Shown: one piece after another, positions 51,878-59,824 of the stretch
Layout: each line of letters opens with the position of its first letter
How positions within the stretch are numbered: position 1 is the first letter of the stretch
Origin: Cereibacter azotoformans
Lineage (GTDB): Bacteria; Pseudomonadota; Alphaproteobacteria; Rhodobacterales; Rhodobacteraceae
Direction of reading: 5' to 3'
Length of the DNA: 64,000 nucleotides
NCBI GenBank assembly: GCA_017599285.1
Contig: JAGFXX010000001.1
Span: forward strand, 1,426,001 to 1,490,000
Notes under the pieces: generated by a model
Databases searched by the model: none
The model's input: the letters and a program-made list of their open reading frames with translations, nothing else
Told to the model about the DNA's origin: nothing
Position numbers and translations under genes: made by a program

Positions 51878-53188
51878 ATGATCCGCGATGCCATGCCCAA
51901 CGCCTTCCGTCCGGGCGATGCGCGTCTCTCCGAACGCGAGCGGTTGCTGGTCGGGCGACGGCAGGCGGTGCTCGGGCCGGCCTACCGGCTCTTTTACGAG
52001 CGTCCGCTGCATATCGTGCGGGGCGAGGGCGTCTGGCTCTATGACGCGGAGGGGACGGCCTATCTCGATGCCTACAACAATGTGGCCTCCCTCGGCCATT
52101 GCCATCCCCGCGTGGTCGAGGCCGTGGCGCGGCAGGCGGCCGAACTGGCCACCCACACGCGCTATCTGCATGACGGCGTGCTGGAGCTGGCCGAGCGGCT
52201 GCTGGCCACCCTGCCCGAGGCGATCGGCCATGTGATGTTCACCTGCACCGGGTCGGAGGCGAACGATCTCGCACTCCGGCTGGCCTTTGCGGCGACGGGC
52301 GGCACGGGCGTGATCGTGACCGAGAACGCCTATCACGGCGTGACGCTGGCCGTCGCAGCCCTGTCGCCGTCGCTCGGGCCGGGCGTGCCGCTCGGGGCCC
52401 ATGTCCGCACCGTGCCCGCGCCGGATGCGGCCAGGCAGGCGGATGCCGGCTTTGCCGCGGCGGTCGCGGCGGCGGCGGCGGATCTTCAGCGGCACGGCAT
52501 CCGCCCCGCGGCGCTGATCGTGGACACGGTCTTCTCGTCCGACGGGGTCTTCACCGATCCGCCGGACTTCCTCGCTCCTGCGGCCGAGGCGATCCGCGCG
52601 GCGGGCGGCCTCTTCATCGCCGACGAGGTGCAGCCGGGCTTCGGGCGCACCGGCGAGGCGATGTGGGGGTTCCTGCGGCATGGGGTGGTGCCCGACATGA
52701 TCTCGATGGGCAAGCCGATGGGCAACGGCTATCCGGTGGCCGCCCTCGCGCTGCGGCCCGAACTGGTCGAGGGCTTCGGGGCCCGTGCGCGCTACTTCAA
52801 CACGTTCGGCGGCAACGCCGTCGCCGCGGCGGCCGCGCTGGCCGTCCTCGAGGTGATCGAGGCCGAGAGGGTGCAGGCCAATGCCCTGACGGTCGGGGCG
52901 CGGCTGCGCGAGGATCTTCGCGCCCTCGCCGCGCGCTTTCCCCGGCTGGGCGCGGTGCGGGGCGCCGGTCTCTTCATCGGAATCGACGTCGAGCATCCCG
53001 ACTCGCGGGCGCCGGACCCGGTCGCCGCCGGCCGCATCGTCAACGGGCTGCGCGAGGCGCGGGTGCTGATTTCGGCCACGGGTCCGCTCGGCCATGTGCT
53101 GAAGATCCGCCCGCCCCTGGTCTTCTCGGAGGCGCATGCGGCGCTCTTCCTCGAACGGATTGAGTCGGTGCTGGTGGCGACCGGCTGA
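51878..53188 (+). CDS. Class III PLP-dependent aminotransferase/phospholyase
   Basis: 436 residues, 7 bases after the kinase; MPNAF at 51893 is an alternative start. PLP-fold landmarks are CTGSEANDLALRLA, ENAYHGVTL, FIADEVQPGFGRTGE with the Asp that contacts PLP, and the Schiff-base lysine in SMGKPMGNG. It resembles the ethanolamine-phosphate or 5-phosphohydroxylysine phospholyases, which fits the preceding kinase. An ordinary aminotransferase is the alternative. Confidence 0.8.
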   Translation: MIRDAMPNAFRPGDARLSERERLLVGRRQAVLGPAYRLFYERPLHIVRGEGVWLYDAEGTAYLDAYNNVASLGHCHPRVVEAVARQAAELATHTRYLHDGVLELAERLLATLPEAIGHVMFTCTGSEANDLALRLAFAATGGTGVIVTENAYHGVTLAVAALSPSLGPGVPLGAHVRTVPAPDAARQADAGFAAAVAAAAADLQRHGIRPAALIVDTVFSSDGVFTDPPDFLAPAAEAIRAAGGLFIADEVQPGFGRTGEAMWGFLRHGVVPDMISMGKPMGNGYPVAALALRPELVEGFGARARYFNTFGGNAVAAAAALAVLEVIEAERVQANALTVGARLREDLRALAARFPRLGAVRGAGLFIGIDVEHPDSRAPDPVAAGRIVNGLREARVLISATGPLGHVLKIRPPLVFSEAHAALFLERIESVLVATG

Positions 53189-53383
53189 TTCAGGGCGCTC
53201 CGAGGGGGCGGCCCGCAAGCGGCCAAGCCCCCTGTTCCAGCGGAAAAATCACCCGACATAGGGGAGCCGAGACCCCGGCGCAAGGGGGCCGTCTGGCGTG
53301 GATTTCGCGGCAGAACATGGCCTTGAACGGCCCTGGCGAGGGTGCGGCAGGCAGCGTCAATTTTCCGCGCACCTGCGTCAAAA

Positions 53384-53404
53384 TTGTCCCTTTTCAATCT
53401 CTTA
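53384..53404. promoter_or_regulatory. Overlapping FNR-like and IHF-like sites upstream of puc
   Basis: TTGTCCCTTTTCAA keeps the outer TTG...CAA of an FNR site but has a poor left inner half. TTTCAATCTCTTA matches the IHF consensus WATCAA-N4-TTR in 12 of 13 positions. R. sphaeroides puc is reported to have overlapping IHF and FNR-like elements here. Confidence 0.5.
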
Positions 53405-53456
53405 GTCCGTCGCGTGCGCCAATTCGGCGGCCAATAAGTCGCACCCAAAACGGCCC

Positions 53457-53474
53457 TGTCAGCCCACGTTGACG
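53457..53474. promoter_or_regulatory. Upstream PpsR/CrtJ site of puc
   Basis: TGTCAGCCCACGTTGACG fits TGT-N12-ACA except at the last base. It is 7 bases from the exact downstream site. Confidence 0.7.
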
Positions 53475-53481
53475 TTGAAAC

Positions 53482-53499
53482 TGTCAGTGGGATGTGACA
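53482..53499. promoter_or_regulatory. Downstream PpsR/CrtJ operator of puc
   Basis: TGTCAGTGGGATGTGACA is an exact TGT-N12-ACA match, just upstream of the CATAAT box. With its neighbour it forms a tandem pair. Confidence 0.85.
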
Positions 53500-53625
53500 C
53501 CCATAATGTGAGCCGGGGCGGATCCAAGGACGCCGACAAGGTGGCCAAGGGCTCTCCGGTCTCGTCGAAGCCAGCGTGCAGGCCCTACACGCAAAACCGT
53601 CGATTACCAGTTGGGAGACGACACA

Positions 53626-53781
53626 GTGACTGACGATCTGAACAAAGTCTGGCCGAGCGGCCTGACCGTTGCCGAAGCCGAAGAAGTTCATAAGCAACTC
53701 ATCCTCGGCACCCGTGTGTTCGGTGGCATGGCGCTCATCGCGCACTTCCTCGCCGCCGCTGCGACCCCGTGGCTCGGCTGA
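53626..53781 (+). CDS. pucB: Light-harvesting LH2 (B800-850) beta polypeptide
   Basis: 51 codons from a GTG start at 53626 (GGGAG 8 bases upstream), ending in TGA at 53779-53781. The sequence, beginning [13 protein letters not shown], matches the R. sphaeroides beta subunit as I remember it. His40 in [10 protein letters not shown] ligates B850 bacteriochlorophyll, and His22 lies at the membrane boundary. One membrane helix. First gene of pucBAC, expressed at very high level from the PpsR-controlled promoter. Confidence 0.98.
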   Translation: MTDDLNKVWPSGLTVAEAEEVHKQLILGTRVFGGMALIAHFLAAAATPWLG

Positions 53782-53796
53782 TAGGAGAAGACTGAC

Positions 53797-53961
53797 ATGA
53801 CCAACGGCAAAATCTGGCTCGTGGTGAAACCGACTGTTGGCGTTCCGCTGTTCCTCAGCGCCGCCGTCATCGCTTCGGTTGTGATTCACGCTGCGGTGCT
53901 GACCACCACCACCTGGCTGCCCGACTACTACCAGGGCTCGGCGAAAGTCGCTGCTGAGTAA
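53797..53961 (+). CDS. pucA: Light-harvesting LH2 (B800-850) alpha polypeptide
   Basis: 54 residues from the ATG at 53797, with AGGAGA upstream and 15 bases after pucB. His31 in SVVIHAAVL ligates B850. Tyr44 and Tyr45 in WLPDYYQG give the hydrogen bonds that place absorption near 850 nm. Compared with R. sphaeroides 2.4.1 as remembered, residue 43 is Asp instead of Ala and residue 50 is Lys instead of Ala. Two hairpins follow. Confidence 0.98.
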   Translation: MTNGKIWLVVKPTVGVPLFLSAAVIASVVIHAAVLTTTTWLPDYYQGSAKVAAE

Positions 53962-53971
53962 TGCTGCGAAC

Positions 53972-53994
53972 GGCGCGGGCCGCGGGCCCGCGCC
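53972..53994 (+). terminator. First hairpin after pucA
   Basis: GGCGCGGGCC-GCG-GGCCCGCGCC is a perfect 10-bp stem beginning 10 bases after the pucA stop. It probably defines and protects the 3' end of the abundant short pucBA mRNA, with partial read-through to pucC. Confidence 0.75.
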
Positions 53995-54011
53995 ATGCAG
54001 GCATTGAGTTC

Positions 54012-54047
54012 CGAGCAGGCCGGGATCGCAGGGTTCCGGCCTGCTCG
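54012..54047 (+). terminator. Second hairpin between pucA and pucC
   Basis: A perfect 12-bp stem CGAGCAGGCCGG/CCGGCCTGCTCG with a 12-base loop lies 17 bases after the first. Tandem hairpins of this kind set the pucBA:pucC expression ratio. Confidence 0.7.
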
Positions 54048-54154
54048 TCGCAATAGCGACGCGTTGTTGTCGCCTTACCCGTTCGGGCGGCGTGCCTGAA
54101 AGCCCGATCTTCCTCAAGCTGCGCTGTCCTGCGCCTTCCCGGGAACTTCCACGC

Positions 54155-55534
54155 ATGAGCCGCTTTGTCCAGCAACTGGTCCGTGTCGGACCGCGTTTCC
54201 TGCCATTTGCCGATGCGGCGTCGGACGAGCTGCCCCTGCGCAAGCTGCTGCGCCTGTCCCTGTTCCAGGTGGCGGTGGGGATGGCCATCGTCCTGCTCGT
54301 CGGCACGCTGAACCGCGTGATGATCGTCGAACTCAAGGTGCCGGCCTCGGTCGTCGGCATCATGATCTCGCTGCCGCTGCTGTTCGCGCCGTTCCGGGCC
54401 CTGATCGGCTTCAAGTCCGACACCCATGTCTCGGCGCTGGGCTGGCGGCGCGTGCCCTGGATCTATCGCGGAACGCTCGCTCTCTGGGGCGGCTTTGCCA
54501 TCATGCCCTTCGCCCTCATCGTGCTCGGCGGACAGGGCTATGCCGAGGGCCAGCCTCTCTGGCTGGGCGTCTCGTCGGCCGCCCTCGCCTTCCTGATGGT
54601 CGGCGGCGGCGTCCACACGATCCAGACCGTGGGCCTTGCCCTGGCCACCGACCTCGCCCCGCGCGAGGATCAGCCGAAGGTCGTGGGCCTGATGTATGTG
54701 GTGCTGCTTGTCAGCATGATCTTCTCCTCGATCGGCTTCGGCTGGCTGCTGGAACCCTACTACGACGCGCAGCTGATCAAGGTGATCTCGGGTGTCGCGG
54801 TGGCCGTGTTCTTCCTGAACATGATCGCGCTCTGGAAGATGGAGCCGCGCAACCGCGCCTACACGATCAAGCCCGAGAAGGAGCCCGAGTTCTCGGACCA
54901 CTGGCGCGAGTTCATCAGCCGCGAGAACGCGCTGCACGGGCTGATCGTGATCGCCCTCGGCACGCTCGGCTTCGGCATGGCCGATGTGATCCTCGAGCCC
55001 TACGGCGGCCAGGTGCTGTCGATGACGGTGGCCGAGACCACGCGGCTGACGGCGACCTTCGCCGGCGGCGGGCTCGTGGGCTTCTGGCTGGCCTCCTGGG
55101 TGCTGGGCCGCGGCTTCGATCCGCTGCGCATGGCCTTCCTGGGCGCGGCCGCGGGCCTTCCGGGCTTCTTTGCCATCATGGGCGCGACGGGCATGACCAG
55201 CACCTGGATCTTCATCCTCGGCACGCTGACGGTGGGCTTTGGCGGCGGCCTCTTCAGCCACGGGACGCTGACGGCCACCATGCGCCTGGCCCCGAAGGAG
55301 CAGGTGGGCCTGGCTCTGGGCGCCTGGGGGGCTGTGCAGGCCACGGCGGCCGGGATCGGCATCGCCAGCGCCGGCATCATCCGCGACCTGCTTCAGGCCC
55401 TGCCGGACCTGGGCGCCTACGGCCCCGGTGCGCCCTATCTGGCTGTATTCGCTCTGGAAGCGGCCTTCCTGCTGGTCACCATGATCGTGATCCTGCCGCT
55501 CTTGCGCTCGGCCCTGGCGGCCCGCCGCCTCTGA
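54155..55534 (+). CDS. pucC: PucC, LH2 assembly MFS protein
   Basis: 459 residues from the ATG at 54155 (MSRFVQQLVRVGPRFLP); a GTG at 54092 would add 21 residues not expected in homologues. About 12 membrane helices, with LVGTLNRVMIVELKVPASVV, LEPYGGQVLSMTVAETT and GAWGAVQATAAG shared with LhaA. Needed for LH2 accumulation, probably as a bacteriochlorophyll-delivery or assembly factor. Ends at a GC hairpin. Confidence 0.95.
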   Translation: MSRFVQQLVRVGPRFLPFADAASDELPLRKLLRLSLFQVAVGMAIVLLVGTLNRVMIVELKVPASVVGIMISLPLLFAPFRALIGFKSDTHVSALGWRRVPWIYRGTLALWGGFAIMPFALIVLGGQGYAEGQPLWLGVSSAALAFLMVGGGVHTIQTVGLALATDLAPREDQPKVVGLMYVVLLVSMIFSSIGFGWLLEPYYDAQLIKVISGVAVAVFFLNMIALWKMEPRNRAYTIKPEKEPEFSDHWREFISRENALHGLIVIALGTLGFGMADVILEPYGGQVLSMTVAETTRLTATFAGGGLVGFWLASWVLGRGFDPLRMAFLGAAAGLPGFFAIMGATGMTSTWIFILGTLTVGFGGGLFSHGTLTATMRLAPKEQVGLALGAWGAVQATAAGIGIASAGIIRDLLQALPDLGAYGPGAPYLAVFALEAAFLLVTMIVILPLLRSALAARRL

Positions 55535-55545
55535 GCGAATCAGTG

Positions 55546-55566
55546 GGCGGGCGAGCCTCGCCCGCC
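55546..55566 (+). terminator. Hairpin after pucC
   Basis: GGCGGGCGAG and CTCGCCCGCC are perfectly complementary with one base between them, so the working stem is about 8 bp with a small loop. It begins 11 bases after the pucC stop, with no T tract. Confidence 0.5.
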
Positions 55567-56014
55567 GGCCCGCCTGCGGCGGCACCCAAGGCTCCCCCAC
55601 AGCTTCCGGTGACCTCCGGCCTGTTCCCTTTCACCGAAAGGTTGAACCCATACAACTCTCAAGGCGAGATTCCGCCCATTGCAGGAATTGTCTTGCAGTG
55701 CCGATGATCATGCTTAACACAACGGAAACAATATGTTCCGAGTGTTCATCCAGGGGTGACCTGTCCATTTCGGCAGGGTCGGGGTTGGGATCCACCTTTT
55801 TCCTGTCATTACAGGACTTTGCGGCTGCCCATACCGCATGCTAAGTATGGATATCGACAAAACTTTGAAGAGTAGGATTAGCCGGAACAGACGTCCCAGC
55901 CACAGAGTGGACAGATTACGCCCACATTTCCCAAGTAAGGCGCTGATTTCGCTGTCCTGACCATTATATTTCCTATATAAAACATGGTGTTGAAGGCTGC
56001 GAGGGGCGCGTTTC
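55567..56014. other. AT-rich non-coding interval before the transposase
   Basis: About 450 bases with clearly lower GC than the neighbouring genes, especially 55690-56000. It contains short direct repeats (TTGCAG at 55679 and again at 55693) and an inverted repeat GGAAACAATATGTTCC at 55724-55739. A stretch TGACCTGTCCATTTCGGCAG near 55756 looks like an insertion-element end or remnant. A 100-codon leftward frame here (55714-56016) has no recognisable domain. Likely mobile-element debris plus the promoter of the transposase. Confidence 0.5.
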
Positions 56015-57421
56015 ATGGATCACCCAGAGGGTGCGGGCTTGCAACGGGCAGATCGGGTGGATTTCGACCCTCGCGTGCGGCTGGAATTTCGCGGCACGCA
56101 GCTCAGTTCCGACGGCGGCCTTCTGGTGATGCGCGAGCTTGATGACGCGCTCGGGTTGTCCGATTTGGCGTCAGCGGCGCTGCGCGATACTCGCTCTGGC
56201 AAGAACACGGTCCATCGGCTCGACGGCCTGTTCCGGCAATCAGTCTTTGGGCGGCTGGCCGGATACGAGGATGTCAACGACGCCAACCGTCTCGCCTGCG
56301 ATCCGGTCATGCGCCAAGTTGTCGGCGGCAGAGCGGTCGATGCACAAGCGGCCTCGGCATCGCAGATGGGACGGTTCGAGACCGAGACGCTGGCTCTGGC
56401 CGGGAACCGTGCCGCGCTGGCCGACCTGAACGGGCAATGGATCGACCGGTTCCATGACCGTAACGGGCTGAAGTACATCGTTCTGGACATGGACAGCTCG
56501 GTCAGCCCGACCCATGGCGACCAGGAAGGGTCCGCCTGGAATGGCCATTTCGACTGTAGCTGCTATCACCCCAACTTTCTGTTCAACCAGTTCGGGATGC
56601 TGGAACGCTGCGCCCTGCGCCATGGCAACGTCCACAGCGCCGATGGCTGGCGTGATGTTCTCGACCCCGTCATTGCGCGCTACGCGGAGCGCGACCTTGG
56701 TGGCAGGTTCTTCCGGGCCGATGCTGCCTACGCGATCCCGGCGATCTATGAGCGATTGGAAGAAGCGCGGTTCTTCTACGCCATCCGGCTGCCCGCAAAC
56801 GCGGTCCTCAAGGACAAGATCGCGCATCGGCTAACGCGCCCTGTCGGGCGGCCGTCACTGACCAAGGTCAAGCGGTTCTTCGAGGAATTCGAGTATCAGG
56901 CGGCGTCCTGGGACAAGGAACGCCGGGTGATCGCCAAGATCGAATGGCATCCGGGCGAACTGTTCCCGCGTGTCGGCTTCATCGTCACCAACCTGCCGAT
57001 GGAGCCGGACTGGGTGGTGCGGTTCTACAACCAGCGCGGCACCGCCGAGCAGCACATCAAAGAGGGCAAATACGCCTTTCGCTGGACGCGGCTGTCGTGC
57101 CGGAAGTTCCGCGACAATGAGGTGCGGCTGCAACTGCACGCCCTGGCGTACAACCTGGCCACCTTCTTGCACTGCATCGAGCTGCCCGAGGCCATGGCCG
57201 ACTGGTCGTTGACCAGCCTGCAACTGAAGCTGATCAAGATCGGGGCACGTGTGGTCCGTCACGCCCGCACCATCACCTTCCAGCTGGCCGAGGTCGCTGT
57301 CACCGGCACGATGGTACGCGCCATCCTCGCCGCTATCCGCCGATTGCGAGCGCCACCGCTATGCGCATGATCGCGATCCACGCTCAAACTGAACGAAAGC
57401 GGCTGGACAGATCTGTCCGCT
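55906..57421 (+). mobile_element. IS1380-family insertion sequence (ends tentative)
   Basis: An apparently intact IS1380-type transposase gene occupies most of this span. The only matching end sequences I found are AGTGGACAGAT at 55906 and its inverted near-copy (reverse complement AGCGGACAGAT) at 57411-57421, 10 of 11 bases. No target-site duplication was found, so these ends are a guess and the true element may be larger. Confidence 0.4.
56015..57370 (+). CDS. IS1380-family transposase
   Basis: 451 residues, full length for the family and without internal stop or frameshift. It has the DDE features of IS1380: FRGTQLSSDGGLLVMRELDD at the N-terminus, the first catalytic Asp in IVLDMDSSVSPTHGDQEG, FFRADAAYAIPAIYE for the second, and VRFYNQRGTAEQHIKEGK with the final Glu. 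It lies between pucC and the LuxR-type regulator, and its base composition is slightly lower in GC than the bch genes. Confidence 0.92.
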   Translation: MDHPEGAGLQRADRVDFDPRVRLEFRGTQLSSDGGLLVMRELDDALGLSDLASAALRDTRSGKNTVHRLDGLFRQSVFGRLAGYEDVNDANRLACDPVMRQVVGGRAVDAQAASASQMGRFETETLALAGNRAALADLNGQWIDRFHDRNGLKYIVLDMDSSVSPTHGDQEGSAWNGHFDCSCYHPNFLFNQFGMLERCALRHGNVHSADGWRDVLDPVIARYAERDLGGRFFRADAAYAIPAIYERLEEARFFYAIRLPANAVLKDKIAHRLTRPVGRPSLTKVKRFFEEFEYQAASWDKERRVIAKIEWHPGELFPRVGFIVTNLPMEPDWVVRFYNQRGTAEQHIKEGKYAFRWTRLSCRKFRDNEVRLQLHALAYNLATFLHCIELPEAMADWSLTSLQLKLIKIGARVVRHARTITFQLAEVAVTGTMVRAILAAIRRLRAPPLCA

Positions 57422-57596
57422 GCGCTGAAAAACGCCGCCCCTGGGCAAGGAAACAGCGGCTTCGCGGTCTGATCCGTCCAGATCCAGCAGTCTGCGCGAC
57501 CGCAGGTGCCGCTTGCGGCAGAAAATCCTTGTCTAGCGCTCGGATACAGGCGATCTTCACCTCAAACGACACGCCACTTGGGGAATGCAGGTTACG

Positions 57597-58340
57597 ATGA
57601 AACATTTGCCCGACACTTTTTCCAAGTCCCTGAACTCCATCGGCGCCGATCTGCCCGGATCGGCCGGTGTCTGTCTCTCGGAACGTTGCACCCTGATCAT
57701 GATCGACCCCCGGACGCTCGAGCGTGAGTGTCTTGTCCGTTGCGTCGAACTCGCTCATCCCGAGATCAAGGTCATGGGCTTCGGCTCGATCGACGAGTGG
57801 CAGAACCGCCGCGACCGCCACGGGCACGAGGTGATCCTCTACAGCACCGGCAATCGCCCGGTGACGGAGGTCTCCCGTGAAATCGCGACGCTTGTTGCGG
57901 AGGCCGGCGTTGCGCCGGTCGTCGTGATCGGCGCCGCCAACGATCTGCGCGAGATGATCGCGGCCTTCGATTGCGGAGCACGCAGCTATCTGCCCTCCTC
58001 GGTCGGCATCGACGATATCGTCGAGGCGAGCCGCCTTGCGTCCTTCGACGGGATCTTCCTGCCGACGGCGAGCCTGACGGCCCTGCGCGGCGCCCTTCCC
58101 GACCGGGAAGAGTCGCACATGGCTGTGAACGAGCACCTGACCGAGCGCCAGCGGGCCGTCTGTGACGCGCTCCGCCGGGGCAAGTCCAACAAGATCATCG
58201 CGGGAGAGCTCAATCTCTGCGAGAGCACCGTGAAGGTCCATATCCGCAACATCATGAAGAAGCTGGGCGCGAAAAACCGCACCGAGGCTGCCTTCAAGCT
58301 GAATTCCAGCATGTTTGCGGGGGAAGGTCGCCTCTCCTGA
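57597..58340 (+). CDS. LuxR-type regulator with degenerate receiver domain
   Basis: 247 residues from the ATG at 57597 (AGGT 5 bases upstream; 57585 is possible). The C-terminal LuxR/NarL helix-turn-helix is clear: LTERQRAVCDALRRGKSNKI then NLCESTVKVHIRNIMKKLGA. The N-terminal 150 residues look like a receiver fold, but the acceptor Asp is replaced (VILYSTGNRP) and the conserved Lys is absent (SYLPSSVG). It may therefore respond to a ligand or protein contact, not phosphorylation. It lies next to puc and convergent with hemN; target genes are unknown. Confidence 0.8.
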   Translation: MKHLPDTFSKSLNSIGADLPGSAGVCLSERCTLIMIDPRTLERECLVRCVELAHPEIKVMGFGSIDEWQNRRDRHGHEVILYSTGNRPVTEVSREIATLVAEAGVAPVVVIGAANDLREMIAAFDCGARSYLPSSVGIDDIVEASRLASFDGIFLPTASLTALRGALPDREESHMAVNEHLTERQRAVCDALRRGKSNKIIAGELNLCESTVKVHIRNIMKKLGAKNRTEAAFKLNSSMFAGEGRLS

Positions 58341-58355
58341 ACCGGAGCGGCCCAT

Positions 58356-58384
58356 GCCCCGGCCCCCTCGCAGGGGGCCGGGGC
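58356..58384. terminator. Terminator hairpin between the LuxR gene and hemN
   Basis: A perfect 13-bp stem GCCCCGGCCCCCT/AGGGGGCCGGGGC with a CGC loop lies 15 bases after the regulator stop and 7 bases from the hemN stop. It separates the two convergent genes and can act on both. Confidence 0.75.
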
Positions 58385-58391
58385 AATTCGT

Positions 58392-59750
58392 TCACGAGGC
58401 CTGCGAGTAACGCGCCTCGGGCGTCTCATAGGCATCGAACACACGCGCGATCATCCGCGTCAGCGCCCGGCCCTCTGCCTCGATCGACATGGAGCCCGCC
58501 TCGTCCACCGTGATGAAGGGCGCGAACTTGGCCGCAGCCTCGGTAATGCGCGGCACCATGGTCTCCGCGGCCTCGCCGAAGCGCGCCCGCAGGGCCGGCA
58601 GATCCAGCCGGAACTCGCACATGATCATCTCGATCGCGCGGCCGTGGAGGTAGTCCTCATCGGTCATGCGGTGGCCGCGGTAGCCGGGCAGACGCCCTTC
58701 CTCGATCGCCTTGATATAGGCGGCGGTGGCGGCGGTGTTCTGCAGGTAGCCCTGCTCGAACTTCGAGATCGACGAGGCGCCGATGCCCAGCAGCGTCGGG
58801 CAGGTGTCGTCCGTGTAGCCCTGGAAGTTGCGGCGCAGCTTGCCGCTGCGTGCGGCGACGGCCATGCTGTCGTCGGGCCGGGCGAAGTGGTCGATGCCGA
58901 TCCGCTCGAATCCGCCCTCGGTGAACATCTTCGCCGCGAGATTGGCCAGCTCGTGCCGCTCCATGTCGTTGGGCAGCACGTTCTCGTCGATCAGCTTCTG
59001 CCGCTTGGCCATCCACGGCACATGCGCATAGCCGAAGATCGCCACGCGGTCGGGCCCGAGTTGCAGCACCTTGTCGATGGTGGCCGCAAGGCTTTCGCGG
59101 TTCTGGTGCGGCAGGCCATAGACGAGATCGGTGTTCAGCGAATGGACCCCGTAGCGGCGCAGCGTCTCGACGCAGGCCCGGGTGTTCTCGAAGGGCTGCT
59201 CGCGGCCGATGGCGCTCTGAACGATGTCGGTGAAGTCTTGGATGCCGATCGAGGCGCGGTTCATGCCCTCCTCGCTCAGGGCGCGGATCTTCGGCTCGTC
59301 CACCATCATCGGGTCGATCTCGACCGAGAACTCGTAATCCTCGGCGAAGGGGATGACCGCCTTGATCGCCTGCGCGAGCTTGTGGATCAGCTCAGGCGAG
59401 AGAATCGTGGGCGTGCCGCCGCCCCAGTGCAGCCGCCCCGCCTTCACGCCCGCCGGAAGGTGCTTCTTCACCAGTTCCAGCTCTTGCAGGAGGGTGCCGA
59501 CATAGGCCTCGACCGGGGCCAGCGTCTGCGTGCCCTGGGTGCGGCAGGCGCAGAACCAGCAGAGCCGCTCGCAGAAGGGCACATGGATATAGACGGAGAT
59601 CGGCACGGCGGGATCGAGCGCCTCGATCGCCTGTGCCTGAAAGTCCGCACCGACGGCACCGGAAAAGACGGGCGCCGCCGGGTAGCTCGTGTAGCGCGGC
59701 ACGCGCGCATCAAAGAGTCCGAGACTCTGGAGGAGGGCGATGTTTGTCAT
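58392..59750 (-). CDS. hemN: Oxygen-independent coproporphyrinogen III oxidase
   Basis: 452 residues. Radical-SAM cysteines Cys60, Cys64 and Cys67 plus Cys69 are in HVPFCERLCWFCACR, the HemN pattern. LHWGGGTPTILSPELI and the HemN C-terminal domain follow. It converts coproporphyrinogen III to protoporphyrinogen IX without oxygen, feeding haem and bacteriochlorophyll. An FnrL-like site lies 36 bases upstream. R. sphaeroides has two such genes (hemN and hemZ), so the exact symbol is by resemblance. Confidence 0.9.
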   Translation of the reverse strand: MTNIALLQSLGLFDARVPRYTSYPAAPVFSGAVGADFQAQAIEALDPAVPISVYIHVPFCERLCWFCACRTQGTQTLAPVEAYVGTLLQELELVKKHLPAGVKAGRLHWGGGTPTILSPELIHKLAQAIKAVIPFAEDYEFSVEIDPMMVDEPKIRALSEEGMNRASIGIQDFTDIVQSAIGREQPFENTRACVETLRRYGVHSLNTDLVYGLPHQNRESLAATIDKVLQLGPDRVAIFGYAHVPWMAKRQKLIDENVLPNDMERHELANLAAKMFTEGGFERIGIDHFARPDDSMAVAARSGKLRRNFQGYTDDTCPTLLGIGASSISKFEQGYLQNTAATAAYIKAIEEGRLPGYRGHRMTDEDYLHGRAIEMIMCEFRLDLPALRARFGEAAETMVPRITEAAAKFAPFITVDEAGSMSIEAEGRALTRMIARVFDAYETPEARYSQAS

Positions 59751-59785
59751 GCTGAACCTGATAACGGTTCACGCGACATTAGACT

Positions 59786-59799
59786 TTGCGCAGGATCAA
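59786..59799 (-). promoter_or_regulatory. FnrL-like site upstream of hemN
   Basis: Read in the hemN direction the sequence is TTGATCCTGCGCAA: a perfect left half TTGAT and a 3-of-5 right half. Anaerobic coproporphyrinogen oxidase genes of R. sphaeroides are FnrL targets. Confidence 0.5.
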
Positions 59800-59824
59800 A
59801 CGGCCGGGACAGGGTGTCGCAGGC

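Larger units (their letters stand above)
53189..53625 (+). promoter_or_regulatory. puc operon control region
   Basis: 437 bases with no gene. From left to right: an FNR-like element TTGTCCCTTTTCAA (53384-53397) overlapping a near-consensus IHF site (53392-53404), then two PpsR operators (53457-53474 and 53482-53499) 7 bases apart, a CATAAT box at 53502, and a roughly 120-base leader to pucB with GGGAG before the GTG. This matches the described upstream architecture of R. sphaeroides puc. Confidence 0.75.

Noticed and set aside
54092-54154. Earlier GTG start for pucC
   Set aside because: It adds 21 residues not expected in PucC proteins and has no better ribosome site than the ATG at 54155.
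55714-56016. Leftward 100-codon frame upstream of the transposase
   Set aside because: No ribosome site or recognisable domain; it lies in AT-rich, element-like sequence and overlaps the transposase start. Kept only as part of the non-coding interval.
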